Origin: Rhodovastum sp963709085
Lineage (GTDB): Bacteria; Pseudomonadota; Alphaproteobacteria; Acetobacterales; Acetobacteraceae
DNA length: 64,000 bases
Direction: 5' to 3'
Assembly: GCA_963709085.1 (NCBI GenBank)
Contig: CAVPVB010000007.1
Coordinates: 1,178,001-1,242,000, forward strand
Both the position numbers and the translations under genes were made by a program. Under the pieces are notes generated by a model, which saw only the letters and a program-made list of their open reading frames with translations, ran no database searches and was not told where the DNA came from. Shown here one piece after another: positions 8,978 through 18,700 of the stretch. Within the stretch, counting starts at the first letter, position 1, and every line of letters starts with the position of its first letter.

Positions 8978-10184
8978 CAGGGCTATCGCATTTGGCGCCC
9001 GGCCTGGGTGAGCAGGCGTAGGAGGAAGCTGTCGTCCCAGCCTGCTCGCTTGAGCTTGCTCTTCATTGACGCCTTGGAGCCTTCGAGCTTGGCCAGGTTG
9101 ATGGCCATACGGCGCAATAGGGCGATGTTCTCCGGCCCGTTATCCAAGCGGTTCCGGGTCTGGTCCTCGTTCATGGTGACGTCGAGCACCCAGTGCAGAC
9201 CGTTCTCAACCCCCCAATGGCTGCGGACAGCGTCGCCGAAACGCACTGCGTTGAGCGGTGTGCTGAGCAGATAGTAGGCGGTTTCGCTGGTAACCTTGGC
9301 GCCGACTTCGCGCATGCGGACCACCTTGCCGATGGCGGCCAGTCCCGGCCAGGTATGGCGCTCCTGCAGCCAGTCGATCTCGGTCGAGACCATGCTGGTG
9401 CGGGTCTCGATGCGGCCGTGGTCGCCGTCAACGGTGGTATGGGTGACCTCGGCCGCGCGCTGCGGGTCGTCCAGGAAGAGGCGGACGTCCTCGTAGAGGC
9501 TGGGCTGGTTACCCTTCAGCGCCAGCACGTAGTCGCCGCCTTGTTCGACCACCTGCGCAGCAATGGCGCGTTGGCAGTTGATGGCATCCGCGGTGACGAT
9601 GCAGCCCTTGAGCGACAGCATTTCCAGCAGCTTCGGTACCGCCGTGATCTCGTTCGACTTGCCGTCCACGGCCAGTTGCCCGAGAACCAACCGCTGATCC
9701 GCAGCCCAGGCACTGATCAAATGCAGCGGCGACTTGCCCGACGCGCGGTCGAAGGAATGCCGCAGCGTCTTGCCATCGATCGCTACCACGCCCTGGATGG
9801 TCTCGGCAAAGCGCTGCATGAAGGTCTGGAAGGCGGCGTGGAACCGCTTCGGATCGAGCAGACGGAACACCCGGCTGAACGTGTCGTGGCTCGGGATGCC
9901 GTGCTTCAGGCGCAGGAACTGCCGCAGGAATGGCTCCTTCGACTGCCCGAACAGCGCCATGTCCGAGCAGTCCTCGCCGCCGCAGAGCACCGTGCAAAGC
10001 GCGATGATCAGCAACTCGTGCAGGTTGTGGCGGGCATTCGGCCGGCGCGGGTCGTCAACGCCCGCGAAGCACCCGACGAAATCCTCCATGGGCCGATCCT
10101 CCGATCAATCCCATGCTTCGAATCCATCCGCCCCAGCCCACGCAAGCCCCTACCGTCAAGGATTTCCCATATGCGAATCCCCTG
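8978..10184 (-). mobile_element. ISAs1-family element, copy A
   Basis: Its ends are CAGGGCTATCGCATTTGG and CAGGGGATTCGCATATGG (inverted). The 10-bp duplication TGTGGGTAAA lies at 8968-8977 and 10185-10194. Removing element and one repeat rebuilds a perfect right end for the IS50-like element. Confidence 0.95.
8983..10089 (-). CDS. ISAs1-family transposase (copy A)
   Basis: 368 residues, starting MEDFVGCFAGVDDPRRPNAR with the DDE_Tnp_1-associated domain. VVAIDGKTLRHSFDRA contains the first catalytic Asp, IVTADAINCQRAIA the second, and HWGVENGLHWVLDVTMNED the Glu region. The stop codon lies inside the terminal inverted repeat. The frame is unbroken and both ends are present, so this copy looks functional. 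It is clearly diverged from the other ISAs1 copies at 45492 and 52735. Confidence 0.92.
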   Translation of the reverse strand: MEDFVGCFAGVDDPRRPNARHNLHELLIIALCTVLCGGEDCSDMALFGQSKEPFLRQFLRLKHGIPSHDTFSRVFRLLDPKRFHAAFQTFMQRFAETIQGVVAIDGKTLRHSFDRASGKSPLHLISAWAADQRLVLGQLAVDGKSNEITAVPKLLEMLSLKGCIVTADAINCQRAIAAQVVEQGGDYVLALKGNQPSLYEDVRLFLDDPQRAAEVTHTTVDGDHGRIETRTSMVSTEIDWLQERHTWPGLAAIGKVVRMREVGAKVTSETAYYLLSTPLNAVRFGDAVRSHWGVENGLHWVLDVTMNEDQTRNRLDNGPENIALLRRMAINLAKLEGSKASMKSKLKRAGWDDSFLLRLLTQAGRQMR

Positions 10185-10210
10185 TGTGGGTAAAGGTAAG
10201 GCCTTGACTC

Positions 10211-10432
10211 CTTACCTTTACCCGCATCTAGAAAGATGCAATTTTATCATTATGTTAGCCTAGCCATCTGTGCGCCGTAGCTGAGGGAAGCCCCTTGGAA
10301 CGCAGGTGCAGCATACGCCCGCTTTCGCAACGGGCATTTGGAAAATCTGCCATTTTCGGCGCTCGGCTGCGGATCGACATGATGTCGTTCTATAGTAGCG
10401 CAGGGCTTTGCCACGATGCGGGTAAAGGTAAG
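10211..10432 (-). mobile_element. MITE-A copy 2, 222 bp
   Basis: It has the same ends and interior as copy 1. It is flanked by GCCTTGACTC at 10201-10210 and 10433-10442. The left repeat is shared with the neighbouring IS50-like element, so the two stand in tandem on one target. Confidence 0.93.
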
Positions 10433-10569
10433 GCCTTGACTCCGGTCGGGCTTCGCCCTCGCTGCGTGACACCGCGACAACGCTACCCTACGATACCCAC
10501 CGGCAGAGGCTCCACTTAACGGCAGCGAAACGCTGTCTCGAGGAACCCGGCCACCTCTCAGTGCGCGCG

Positions 10570-11406
10570 TCAGGCGCGGGCACGGTTGGCCGTCGCCATG
10601 AAGGTGCGAAGACGATCCGGATCGACCTGGTTCCACCACACACCGTCCACCTTCAGCCAGCTGGCCACGATGACGGCGGACGCCACGGTGAAAATATCGC
10701 CGACATTGTCCGGGGTGACCCCCGACCCGACTGCCACCGGCAGCGAGCAGCCCTCGGCGATGGCCGCGAGTTCCGCCAGCGTGGCAGCATCGCCGGTGCG
10801 TTGGCCGGTGGCGATCGCCACGTCGGCATCGAAGAACTCGGCATCGCGCGCCATTTCCGGAATGGAGCGGTCGGCGACGATGGCGTGTGCCCCGTGCTTG
10901 ACGTGCACGTCAGCGAAGATGCGCACCTCGCGGGCCTGCAGCCAGGCGCGGTAGCGGGCGGCGGCGCCGGCCGGGCCGTCGATCAGGCCCTCATTGGCGA
11001 CATAGGCGTTGGCCCACTGGTTGACGCGGACAAAAACCGCCCCGGCCGCCTTGGCCACGGCGAGGGCCGGTACGGCCGCATTGGCCAGCACGTTCACGCC
11101 CACCGGCAGGCCGCTCGCCAGCCGCACCGCCCGGGTCATCACCGCCATGCAGGCGGCGGTCTCCGGACCCAGCGCATCAGGCCTGGCGAACGGGATATCA
11201 CCGTGGTTCTCGACGATCAGGCCATCGACGCCGCCATCGCGATAGCGGGCGGCCTCGGCCAGGGCGAAACCGATGACGTCCTCCATCGGCTCGCCGTCAT
11301 AGGCGGGCGAACCCGGCAGGGGACGCGAATGAATAACGCCGATGACCGCACGGGAACGGCCAAAAATGGCCTGGATGGCGTTCGGCTTGGGGCGAAAGAC
11401 GGGCAT
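10570..11406 (-). CDS. BtpA/SgcQ-family TIM-barrel protein
   Basis: 278 residues, starting MPVFRPKPNAIQAIFGRSRA. The family is named after BtpA, needed for photosystem I accumulation in cyanobacteria, but its chemistry is unsettled and most members are of unknown role. Features include AVIGVIHSRPLPGSPAYDG near the start, GGVDGLIVENHGDIPFA (a barrel strand with conserved Glu-Asn), VFADVHVKHGAHA in the middle, and VAVGSGVTPDNVGDIF near the end, typical of a phosphate-binding loop. It lies alone downstream of the oxidase genes on the same strand, with an 80-bp gap. Family call is firm, function is not. Confidence 0.8.
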   Translation of the reverse strand: MPVFRPKPNAIQAIFGRSRAVIGVIHSRPLPGSPAYDGEPMEDVIGFALAEAARYRDGGVDGLIVENHGDIPFARPDALGPETAACMAVMTRAVRLASGLPVGVNVLANAAVPALAVAKAAGAVFVRVNQWANAYVANEGLIDGPAGAAARYRAWLQAREVRIFADVHVKHGAHAIVADRSIPEMARDAEFFDADVAIATGQRTGDAATLAELAAIAEGCSLPVAVGSGVTPDNVGDIFTVASAVIVASWLKVDGVWWNQVDPDRLRTFMATANRARA

Positions 11407-11486
11407 GGCGGCTCCTGCGGCTCAGCAAGGCCACCGTAGCCGCAGCATTTCCGGCTCAACAGCGCCTTATCGTCAAAAGAGCCGCA

Positions 11487-11918
11487 TCACTGTCCAGCGT
11501 AGGTCGGGGTGTTGGCGAATTCGGGCGGCGGGCTCCATTCGGTGGCGATGTACCAGGCAGACCAGGCAACGATCACCAGGCTGAGCACCCAGAGCCAGAC
11601 CGGTGTCGGCGAACGGGTTTCCGCCCGCCCCGGCACGAAGGGCTCCTCGGCGCCGAACACGTTGACGCCGAAAGTCATCGCGCCATGGACCGTCGCGCCG
11701 TCGTTGAGACCGAAGATGGTAATGCCCGGGCCATTGCGGACGACGAACGGCACGATCCTCACCCCGGTATCGCCGGTGGCGTCCTGCGCCTCGATGCGCA
11801 ACCGGTGCTCACCGTCGCGAAGGCGCCGCGTATCGACGGTGACGACAGCCGGCGGAACATGGTCAATGTCCGGCTGCTCCTGATCATCGATGAAGATGCG
11901 AAAGCGCGGTTCGGGCAT
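11487..11918 (-). CDS. Membrane-anchored Ig-like accessory protein of the oxidase operon
   Basis: 143 residues. The first 90 are rich in alternating beta-type sequence (FRIFIDDQEQPDIDHVPPAV) and look like a small Ig-like fold. A single membrane segment (PVWLWVLSLVIVAWSAWYIA) lies near residues 108-127, followed by a short tail. It is the last gene of the cbb3 operon, 10 bp after the small membrane gene. Its place and topology suggest an oxidase assembly or structural factor, comparable to the Ig-like end of CcoG, but I do not recognise it as a named family. Confidence 0.7.
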   Translation of the reverse strand: MPEPRFRIFIDDQEQPDIDHVPPAVVTVDTRRLRDGEHRLRIEAQDATGDTGVRIVPFVVRNGPGITIFGLNDGATVHGAMTFGVNVFGAEEPFVPGRAETRSPTPVWLWVLSLVIVAWSAWYIATEWSPPPEFANTPTYAGQ

Positions 11919-11928
11919 CGGGTCGGGC

Positions 11929-12105
11929 TCAACGGTCGGCGGCGAGAACGCGGCGCTTGGGATGGTCAGCCGCGTTCTCGCCTGGGGAAATCAGCATCTT
12001 CACCGCGGCGGCGATGCAAAGCAGGGTGATGACGCCGCCGGCACTCGCCACCAGCAGATTGCCGAGGAGGGGTCCCGCCGGGTCGGCTGGCCCGCATATG
12101 AACAT
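11929..12105 (-). CDS. Small membrane protein of the oxidase operon
   Basis: 58 residues, starting MFICGPADPAGPLLGNLLVA; the start at 12105 is chosen because AAAAAGGAGA lies just upstream. One membrane helix (VASAGGVITLLCIAAAVKMLI) is followed by a charged tail. In size and position, right after the heme-c subunit gene, it resembles CcoQ or other one-helix cbb3 subunits, but no diagnostic motif supports a name. Confidence 0.7.
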   Translation of the reverse strand: MFICGPADPAGPLLGNLLVASAGGVITLLCIAAAVKMLISPGENAADHPKRRVLAADR

Positions 12106-12119
12106 CGTTGTCTCCTTTT

Positions 12120-13082
12120 TCAGGGCTGCGCCCGTTGCGCGGCAACATCCGCCGTCGTCACCAGCGGCCCATGGTTGCCCCATGAACTGCGCTCATGATC
12201 GATGATGTCAGCGATCTGCTGGTCGGAAATCTGTGCGGCGAAGGGCGGCATGGCGCCCGCATAGGCGATGCCGTTGATCGTCTTACCGGAGCGGCCATGC
12301 AGCACGGTGCGGATCTGCTCGGTTGGATCGGTGGCATTGACCACGGGATCGCCGGCCAGAGAAGGAAAGACGCCCGCCACGCCGGCCCCTGCGGGGCCGT
12401 GGCAGACGGCGCAATGGCCGGCGAACAGCCGGGACCCGGCGGCGGCGTCAAACCCCGCCGGCGCAGCACTCGGGGGAGATGCGGCAGGAGCAGGAGCCGC
12501 TGTTGTCGCCGCTTGCGGCAAGGCAGGTTGCTTCAGCGCGAGCAGATACGCCACCAATGCCCGCGCCCGCGCCCCGGGAACAATCACCCCCTGTGGCGGC
12601 GCAAAATTCTTCGGCACCGGTACAGCGGATTCGCCCGGCGGTGGCTGATCCACCACCTCGAACAGCCACGGGAAGGCCGGCATGATGGATTGCGGCACCA
12701 CCGAGCGCGGCTGGTAGAGATGCATGAACTGCCACACCGTGCTCGACTGTCGGCTGCCGATATTGGAGAGATCGGGGCCGGTGCGTTCCGACCCCAGCAA
12801 TTGGGGTGTCTGGTAGACGAAATCCCCCGGGGCTGATGCGCGCCCGAATATGCTGTCCATGGCCAGCGGGCGAACCTGTTGCGTATGGCAATAGGCGCAG
12901 CCCTCGGAGACATAAACCGCCCGCCCGGCCTCCTGCTCGGCCGTCAACGGCGAAACGCCGGGGCCGGGCGGCACGTCCGACAGCCAGATGCCGGGCAGCA
13001 CGCCCATCATCATCGCAAGCGCGAGATAAATGGCGGCGGAGCCGCCCAGGATCGCCACCAGATTCCGGCTTTGCGGAGTCAC
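12120..13082 (-). CDS. ccoO: cbb3 oxidase heme-c subunit, CcoO with extra cytochrome c domain
   Basis: 320 residues from a GTG at 13082 that overlaps the ccoN stop by 4 bases (GTGA). A membrane anchor (LVAILGGSAAIYLALAMMMG) is followed by a CcoO-type domain with heme motif CAYCH in EGCAYCHTQQVRPLAMDS and SNIGSRQ nearby. After a Pro/Ala-rich linker (about residues 185-215) comes a second cytochrome c domain with CAVCH and the likely Met ligand in YAGAMPPF. Normal CcoO has one heme and CcoP is a separate diheme subunit. Here one protein carries two hemes and no ccoP follows, so this may replace both. It would pass electrons from cytochrome c or the bc1 complex to CcoN on the periplasmic side. 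Confidence 0.88.
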   Translation of the reverse strand: MTPQSRNLVAILGGSAAIYLALAMMMGVLPGIWLSDVPPGPGVSPLTAEQEAGRAVYVSEGCAYCHTQQVRPLAMDSIFGRASAPGDFVYQTPQLLGSERTGPDLSNIGSRQSSTVWQFMHLYQPRSVVPQSIMPAFPWLFEVVDQPPPGESAVPVPKNFAPPQGVIVPGARARALVAYLLALKQPALPQAATTAAPAPAASPPSAAPAGFDAAAGSRLFAGHCAVCHGPAGAGVAGVFPSLAGDPVVNATDPTEQIRTVLHGRSGKTINGIAYAGAMPPFAAQISDQQIADIIDHERSSWGNHGPLVTTADVAAQRAQP

Positions 13083-14476
13083 GCCGGCACCCCGGCCGCG
13101 CGCAGATCCGGCGCCTGTTGCGGCAACCTGCCCCACACCATCAGCGAAACATTGACGGCGAACAAGAGGTGGCCGGCGAACATCAGGCCGCCGCCGATCG
13201 CCCGCCCTAGCCAATACGGTGCCTGGTCAACCACCGATTGGATGAACGGCGCCCCGCGTATCCAATCAAGTCCCTGCTCGGTGCCGCCGACAGACAGCGA
13301 CAGGACGTAGATGATCATCCCGATCGTCGACAGCCAGAAATGAATGCCGACGGCGAGATCGGGCGCGCGCCGCCCGGTTGCCTGCGGCAGCAGCGCATAA
13401 ACGCCCCCCCAGACGGCAAAGGTCACGAAGCCATACATGGTAAGATGCGAGTGACCGACAGTATAATTGGTAAGGTGCCAGACCTGCTGCAGCGAGCGGA
13501 GTGCTTCGATGGTGCCCTGCGCGGAGCCGCCCAGATAGGACAGCACGCCCACCAGGATGAACATGGCCGGCGAGCGGTGCATCCGGTGACCCTGGCCGAG
13601 CATGGTGAGCAGGAAGTTAGCGCTGCCGCCGATCACCGGAACCAGCATCGCCACGCTGAACACGATCGCCAGGGTCTGCAACGCCCACGGCAACGGACTG
13701 AACAGGAAGTGATGCGCACCGAGGATCGGGTAGAAAACGAGGTTGGTCCAAAACGCGAGAATCCCAAGCGCGTAGGAATAGATCGGCCGGTTCAGCAGCT
13801 TCGGCAGTGCGTAATAGAACACGCCGAGCGAGAGCGGCGTGAACCACATGCCGACGGCGTTGTGCATGAAGAAGCCCTGCACAGCGACCTGGCCAAGGCC
13901 CGCCTGGTACCACGGCAGCAGCGAAACGATCATGAGGATGATCGTCCACAACACCGCACCGATCGTGTACCAGTTGGACAGATAGAGATCCACGTCGCGC
14001 CGGCCGGCAACCGTGCCGATCAGGTTCCACGCCGTCAGCACCAGGGCGGAAGCAAGAATGGCCCTGATCCACCACAGCCACTCACGATATTCCTGATCGC
14101 CGGCATTGTAGCCGAGATCGAGTGCCACGGTGCCGCAGATCGCGGCGAGATTGATCAACGCCAGGGCGATCCAGGCGAGGCGCTGGCTGTAAAGCTGCGT
14201 GCCGGAGCTGCGCGCGGCGATGAACAGCGCCAGGCCGATCAGCGCCGGGCTGGCCCAGGCGTAAAATGTACCGTTGGTATGAATCGCCCGCAGCCGTCCA
14301 AAGGAAAAGGCGGGCGCGGTGAGGAGGTCGGGATAGTAGAATTTGAGGGCAAGGATCACCCCCACGAAGGTCGCCAACAGCAGCCACGCCGTGGCACAGA
14401 CGGTGTAGGCGGCGAAGATTCTGATGAGCACCGGCTCGTCCGGTGCTCGCAAACCGGCATGCTCGGGATCAGCCAC
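13079..14476 (-). CDS. ccoN: cbb3-type cytochrome c oxidase subunit I
   Basis: 465 residues from a GTG at 14476, with GGAGG seven bases upstream. About twelve membrane helices. Ligands typical of C-family heme-copper oxidases are visible: His in LRAIHTNGTFYAWA (low-spin heme), His in GFFMHNAVGMWFTPL and the following GVFYYALPKLLNRPIYSYAL (Cu-B and Tyr region), the His pair in GAHHFLFSPLPW (Cu-B), and the two His of YTVGHSHLTMYGF (hemes). It reduces O2 to water and pumps protons, usually under low oxygen. It forms an operon with the heme-c subunit downstream. No FNR-type box was found upstream by eye. Confidence 0.92.
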   Translation of the reverse strand: MADPEHAGLRAPDEPVLIRIFAAYTVCATAWLLLATFVGVILALKFYYPDLLTAPAFSFGRLRAIHTNGTFYAWASPALIGLALFIAARSSGTQLYSQRLAWIALALINLAAICGTVALDLGYNAGDQEYREWLWWIRAILASALVLTAWNLIGTVAGRRDVDLYLSNWYTIGAVLWTIILMIVSLLPWYQAGLGQVAVQGFFMHNAVGMWFTPLSLGVFYYALPKLLNRPIYSYALGILAFWTNLVFYPILGAHHFLFSPLPWALQTLAIVFSVAMLVPVIGGSANFLLTMLGQGHRMHRSPAMFILVGVLSYLGGSAQGTIEALRSLQQVWHLTNYTVGHSHLTMYGFVTFAVWGGVYALLPQATGRRAPDLAVGIHFWLSTIGMIIYVLSLSVGGTEQGLDWIRGAPFIQSVVDQAPYWLGRAIGGGLMFAGHLLFAVNVSLMVWGRLPQQAPDLRAAGVPA

Positions 14477-14528
14477 GGACCCTCCTGTGGTACCGAACGG
14501 ATTTCCGGGGACACTGCCCCGGACCCCG

Positions 14529-14549
14529 CCAAGGGCCGGTGGCCCTTGG
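14529..14549. repeat. Intergenic hairpin between membrane gene and ccoN
   Basis: CCAAGGGCC-GGT-GGCCCTTGG is a perfect 9-bp stem within a GGGGAC...CCCCGG context. Similar G+C-rich palindromes are common between genes in Acetobacteraceae-like genomes, from memory. It could also reduce readthrough from 14579 into ccoN. Confidence 0.55.
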
Positions 14550-14578
14550 AACCCCCTCGCGTTTGACCGGAACGGCGT

Positions 14579-15187
14579 TCAGGCGGGGGCGCGGTGGGTC
14601 CGCCAGTACCACACCACCCATGAGATCAGCACCAGGAGCAGCACCACAAGGCCCGTCACCAACAGCAGCACACTCTGCTCCAGCCAAGCGATGGCCGGGA
14701 TCGCCGCCCCGAGGAAAATGCCTACAATGCAGATGGCCGGCGACCAGGCGTGCACGCCGGCCAAAAAGGTGCCGAGGGTCAGCAGGGTGAGCATCAGCAG
14801 GCCGGTCGCATTGTCGTTCACCACGCCACGCACTTCGGGCTGCAGCGCCACATACATGGCGGCGATGACCGCAAACCAATGCAGCACCTGCGAAACCACA
14901 AGACGAATGCGTTCGCTCCGGGTCGCCGTCTCGCGCCAGCCGTCGATGACACAGACCAGCCAGAACAGCGGCACCAGCACCATCCAGACATAGATGATCC
15001 GTGGACCGAAGCCGGTCACTACCGGGCCGCCGGTGCTGGTATAGGCGATGCCGGCGAAAGCGCCGAACAGCATCACCAGATAAATCCAGTCCCGATGCAA
15101 CCAGCCGACGACGATGACCCGCGTCCAGGTCCTGGCGCTCGTCAGAAATCCGGCATCATGACCGGTATGGAGAAAAAAACCGCTCAT
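14579..15187 (-). CDS. Six-helix membrane protein upstream of ccoN
   Basis: 202 residues from ATG at 15187, with GGGGAGCG upstream. About six hydrophobic helices are evident, for example DWIYLVMLFGAFAGIAY, IIYVWMVLVPLFWLVCVIDG and SVLLLVTGLVVLLLVLISWV. I do not recognise the family. It is the first gene of the oxidase cluster on the minus strand, about 100 bp before ccoN, so a role in the oxidase or its regulation is possible but inferred only from position. Confidence 0.7.
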   Translation of the reverse strand: MSGFFLHTGHDAGFLTSARTWTRVIVVGWLHRDWIYLVMLFGAFAGIAYTSTGGPVVTGFGPRIIYVWMVLVPLFWLVCVIDGWRETATRSERIRLVVSQVLHWFAVIAAMYVALQPEVRGVVNDNATGLLMLTLLTLGTFLAGVHAWSPAICIVGIFLGAAIPAIAWLEQSVLLLVTGLVVLLLVLISWVVWYWRTHRAPA

Positions 15188-15727
15188 GTCTGTCGCTCCC
15201 CGGTCAGTCCGGCAGAAGCGAAACCGGCGACGGCGCGAACCTGACCAGCATTGGAGGTGATGGGGTGTATTGGCTCGGAAACCTCCCCTGTGAGGAAGTG
15301 ATCCCGGCATGACCGCCCAAACGGAAACCGTTTTCAACTGGTCGCCACAAGATCACCGCTCACGCCCCCTACTTTAGGCCATGAACGTGGTATTCAACAT
15401 AAGTCGCCAACAGTCGCGACGGATTGAACGGGACACGCTGCGGCGGCCGGGCGAGGCACGACAGCTCTGCGATCCGGAAGGTCAAGGATCGCGCGGATCA
15501 CTCCCGCATTCGACCCCCGTGACAGGTAAAACCCAACAACACTGCCGGCACGCACCACGACCGGCAAGCGCGATCCACGCTGTCCGCAGACCAGCCATTG
15601 TTAAAATATTCGTGATCAGCCAATCTGTCGTAACCGTCGTTCAGGCCGCATTGACGGAGATCAACGCACAATCCCGGGGGGCGGCTGAAATCTGGCGAAA
15701 TTGGCGGGAACCAGGGAGTCACCATCG
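15188..15727. other. Divergent intergenic region: oxidase cluster / sensor kinase
   Basis: About 540 bases between two divergent transcription units, so it should hold both promoters. It is AT-richer around 15595-15640 (TTGTTAAAATATTCG). I find no coding frame that looks real, no symmetric FNR/Anr box of the TTGAT-N4-ATCAA type, and no clear terminator. Confidence 0.45.
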
Positions 15728-18700
15728 ATGAGCCTGCTGACCCGGCTCATGCTGGTTGTGTTGATCGCTCTGGTGCCCGCCCTTGGATTCCAGGCGTACA
15801 CCGAAAGGGAAGCGCGCCATATCCGCCTGCAACTGGTGGAAGACGAGGCACTTCGCCTTGTGCGTCTCGTCAGCGCCGAGCAGCAGCGGATCGTCGACGG
15901 GGCGGAGCAGGCGCTGAACGTCATCGGCAGCTCCCCCGCCGTGCAGGACAACCCGCCCGGGCTTTGCCAGCGCCTGCTGGACAATGTGGTCCGCCAGTCG
16001 CCGCGCTATCACTCGGCCCTCGTCCTCGGCCTTGACGGGCATCCTTTCTGCGCGTCCGGCCGGTTCGATCGCACCCTCGACCTGTCGGATCGTGCGTATT
16101 TCCGTCGCGCCCTGCAGACCGGGGGCGCCGTCATCGGCGACTACGCGATCGGCCGGCGCTCCGGACGGCCGACCATTCACGTGGCCGAGCCGTTCCGCAA
16201 CCGCGACGGGGTGGTGGCGGGCGTCGCCGTCCTGGCGCTCGATATCGACTGGCTGGGCCAGCAACTGGCGCGCATTGCCTTGCCGCCGGACGCCGCTGCG
16301 TCGATAACCGACCGCAACGGCACCATCCTCGCCCGCACGCCCGACGGGGCGCGCTTCATCGGCCAGCCCATACCGGCCGAGGACCGCTTCAGCCTGGCAG
16401 GAAATGCGATCGGGGTCGCCCCGATGCAAAGCCTTGAGGGCCGCCAGCGCATCGCCGCCTATTCGCCGCCCGGCGCTGACCCCAAGGGCCTGCGCATCTG
16501 GGTCGGACTGGACCGGGACATCACCGTCGCCGCGCTGCTGCAGGCCAACCGCGCGGGCCTGCTGCTGATCATCGCTGGCGGCGGGTTGGCCTTGCTGCTG
16601 ACGGCCCTTCTCGGCGCCCGTCTGATCCGCCGCCCGGTCAGGCGCCTGCTCGATGTCGCCAATCGCTGGCGAACCGGCGATCTGACCGCCCGCACCGGGC
16701 TGCGCACGGACCGTGGCGATTTCGGCCGCCTGGCCGCTGCCTTCGACACCATGGCGGCGGCGCTACAAACCCGCGAGCACGCCCTGCGCACCGCGCTGGA
16801 GAGCACCACGGACAGCGTGATGGTGGTCGACCGCGCCTGGCGCTTTACCTACATCAACGCGCACGCCAGGGCGCAGATGCAGCCCGATCGCGATCTGCTG
16901 GGCCAGGTGGTCTGGGAAGCCTTCCCGCAAATCGCCGACACCCCGTTCTCCCGCGCCTTCCGGGCGGCGATGGAGCGCGGCGTGCCGACGCAGGTGACCG
17001 GCCCGTCCACCCTGTTCCAGGGCCATTTCGAGGCCCATGCCTATCCCTCGAATGACGGCCTGACATTGTTCTTCCGCGACGTGACCGAGCAGCAGCGCAT
17101 CGCCGCCGCGCTGCGCCAGAGCGAGGAACTGTTCCGCGCCGTCTTCGAGCAGGCGGCGGTCGGCATGGCACTGGTCGGCCCGGACCTGACCTGGCTACGC
17201 GTCAACGACAAGCTGTGCACCATCACCGGCTACACACGCGAGGAACTGCTCGGCCGCACGGTTCAGGACGTCACGCACCCGGACGACCTGCCTATCAGCC
17301 GCACATTGGCGGCAGCGTTTCTGGCCGGCGAGATCGAAAGTGCCGCCTACGAAAAGCGCTACCTGCGCAAGGACGGGGGTATCCTTTGGCTCTACAGCAG
17401 CACCTCCCTGTTGCGTGATGCCGAGGGCAAGCCGGCGTTCTTCATCGGCGTTGCCGAGGACGTCACGGAACGCAAGCAGGTCGGGATGGCACTGCAGCGG
17501 AGCGAGCAGTCTGTTCCGCGCCGCGTTCGAGCATGCGGCGGTCGGCATGGCGCTGATCGGCCTGGATGGCGCGTTGCTGCGCGTGAACGACGGACTTTGC
17601 GCCATCACCGGCTATACGCGTCCTGAACTGCTCGCCGGCACGTACAACGACATCAGCCATCCGGACAACCGGGACGCCGACCGCGCCTATGTGAAATCGC
17701 TGCTGGCGGGAGCGGCGCCGGCTCAGTTGGAGAAGCGCTACCGGCGCAAGGACGGCAGCGTCGGCTGGGCCAACATATGGGGTTCCCTGCTGTACGACAC
17801 CGACGGCACGCCGGAGCATTTCATGGTCGTCATCGAGGACATCACCGAACGCAAGCGCGCCGAAGCGGCCCTGCAGGAAAGCGAAACCCGCCTTCGCCTC
17901 GCCCAGGAAGCGGCGGGCATCGGCATTTGGGAATACGATATCGCGTCCCGGAATTTGTTCTGGTCGCCGCAGCAATACCGCCTGCACGGCCTTGATCCGG
18001 AAGCGGGGCCGCCGACCTTCCAGCAATGGCTTGATCTTGTCGATCCGGAGGACAGGGCCTCCATCCTTTATGCCGAGAACAGGCTCAAGGTGCGCAAAAT
18101 TGCTTCCCGGCAACTGGAGTTCCGCATCCGGCGCGGCTCGGACGGTGCCCACCGGTGGCTCGCCAGCCTTGGCCGCCTGATTTCGGACGCGACCGGGCGC
18201 CCCTGCCGGGTGGTGGGGGTCAACTTCAACGTCACCGAGCGGCGGCAGGCGGAGGAAGACCTCCGGCGCGCGACGGCGCTGCTGCGCGCGGTCGGCAACT
18301 GCTCGCCTGACCCGATCTATGCGAAGGACACCCAGGGCCGGTTCCTGTTCGCCAATCCCGCCGTCCTCGCCGTCATCGGCAGAACCGCCGAGGAGGTGAT
18401 CGGCCGGACCGACGCGGACTGGCACCACGATTCGGAACAGGCCGCCGCGGTAATGGCCAATGACCAGCAGATCATCGAGACAGGCCGCACCGAGGTGCTC
18501 GAGGAGATCTTCGACGCGGCCGGGCTTGGCACGCGGGTGTTCCGGTCGGCCAAAGCGCCGCTGCGGCTGGAGGACGGCTCGACACTGGGCGTGGTTGCCG
18601 TATCGAGCGATATCACCCAGATCAAGCATACCGAGGCGGAACTCCGGCACCTGACCGCGACCCTGGAAGCGCGCGTGAACGCGGAGGTTACCGCCCGCGA

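Larger units (their letters stand above)
7520..10200 (-). mobile_element. IS50-like element, interrupted by ISAs1
   Basis: The left end CTTACCTTTACCCACATCC starts at 7520. The right end GGATGTGGGTAAAGGTAAG is split by an ISAs1 at 8978-10184 and finishes at 10200. It is flanked by GCCTTGACTC on both sides (7510-7519 and 10201-10210). The ends differ from MITE-A by a single A/G in the first 18 bases, so this IS is the likely transposase donor for MITE-A. Confidence 0.92.

Noticed and set aside
13079..14476. Long plus-strand frames opposite the oxidase, BtpA-like and sensor-kinase genes
   Set aside because: They mirror strongly conserved genes on the other strand, are rich in Arg, Gly, Asp and His, and show no motif. 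They are shadows typical of high-G+C DNA.
15381..15731. A 116-codon frame in the divergent promoter region
   Set aside because: No ribosome-binding site, no recognisable sequence, and it overlaps the kinase start. It lies where promoters are expected.
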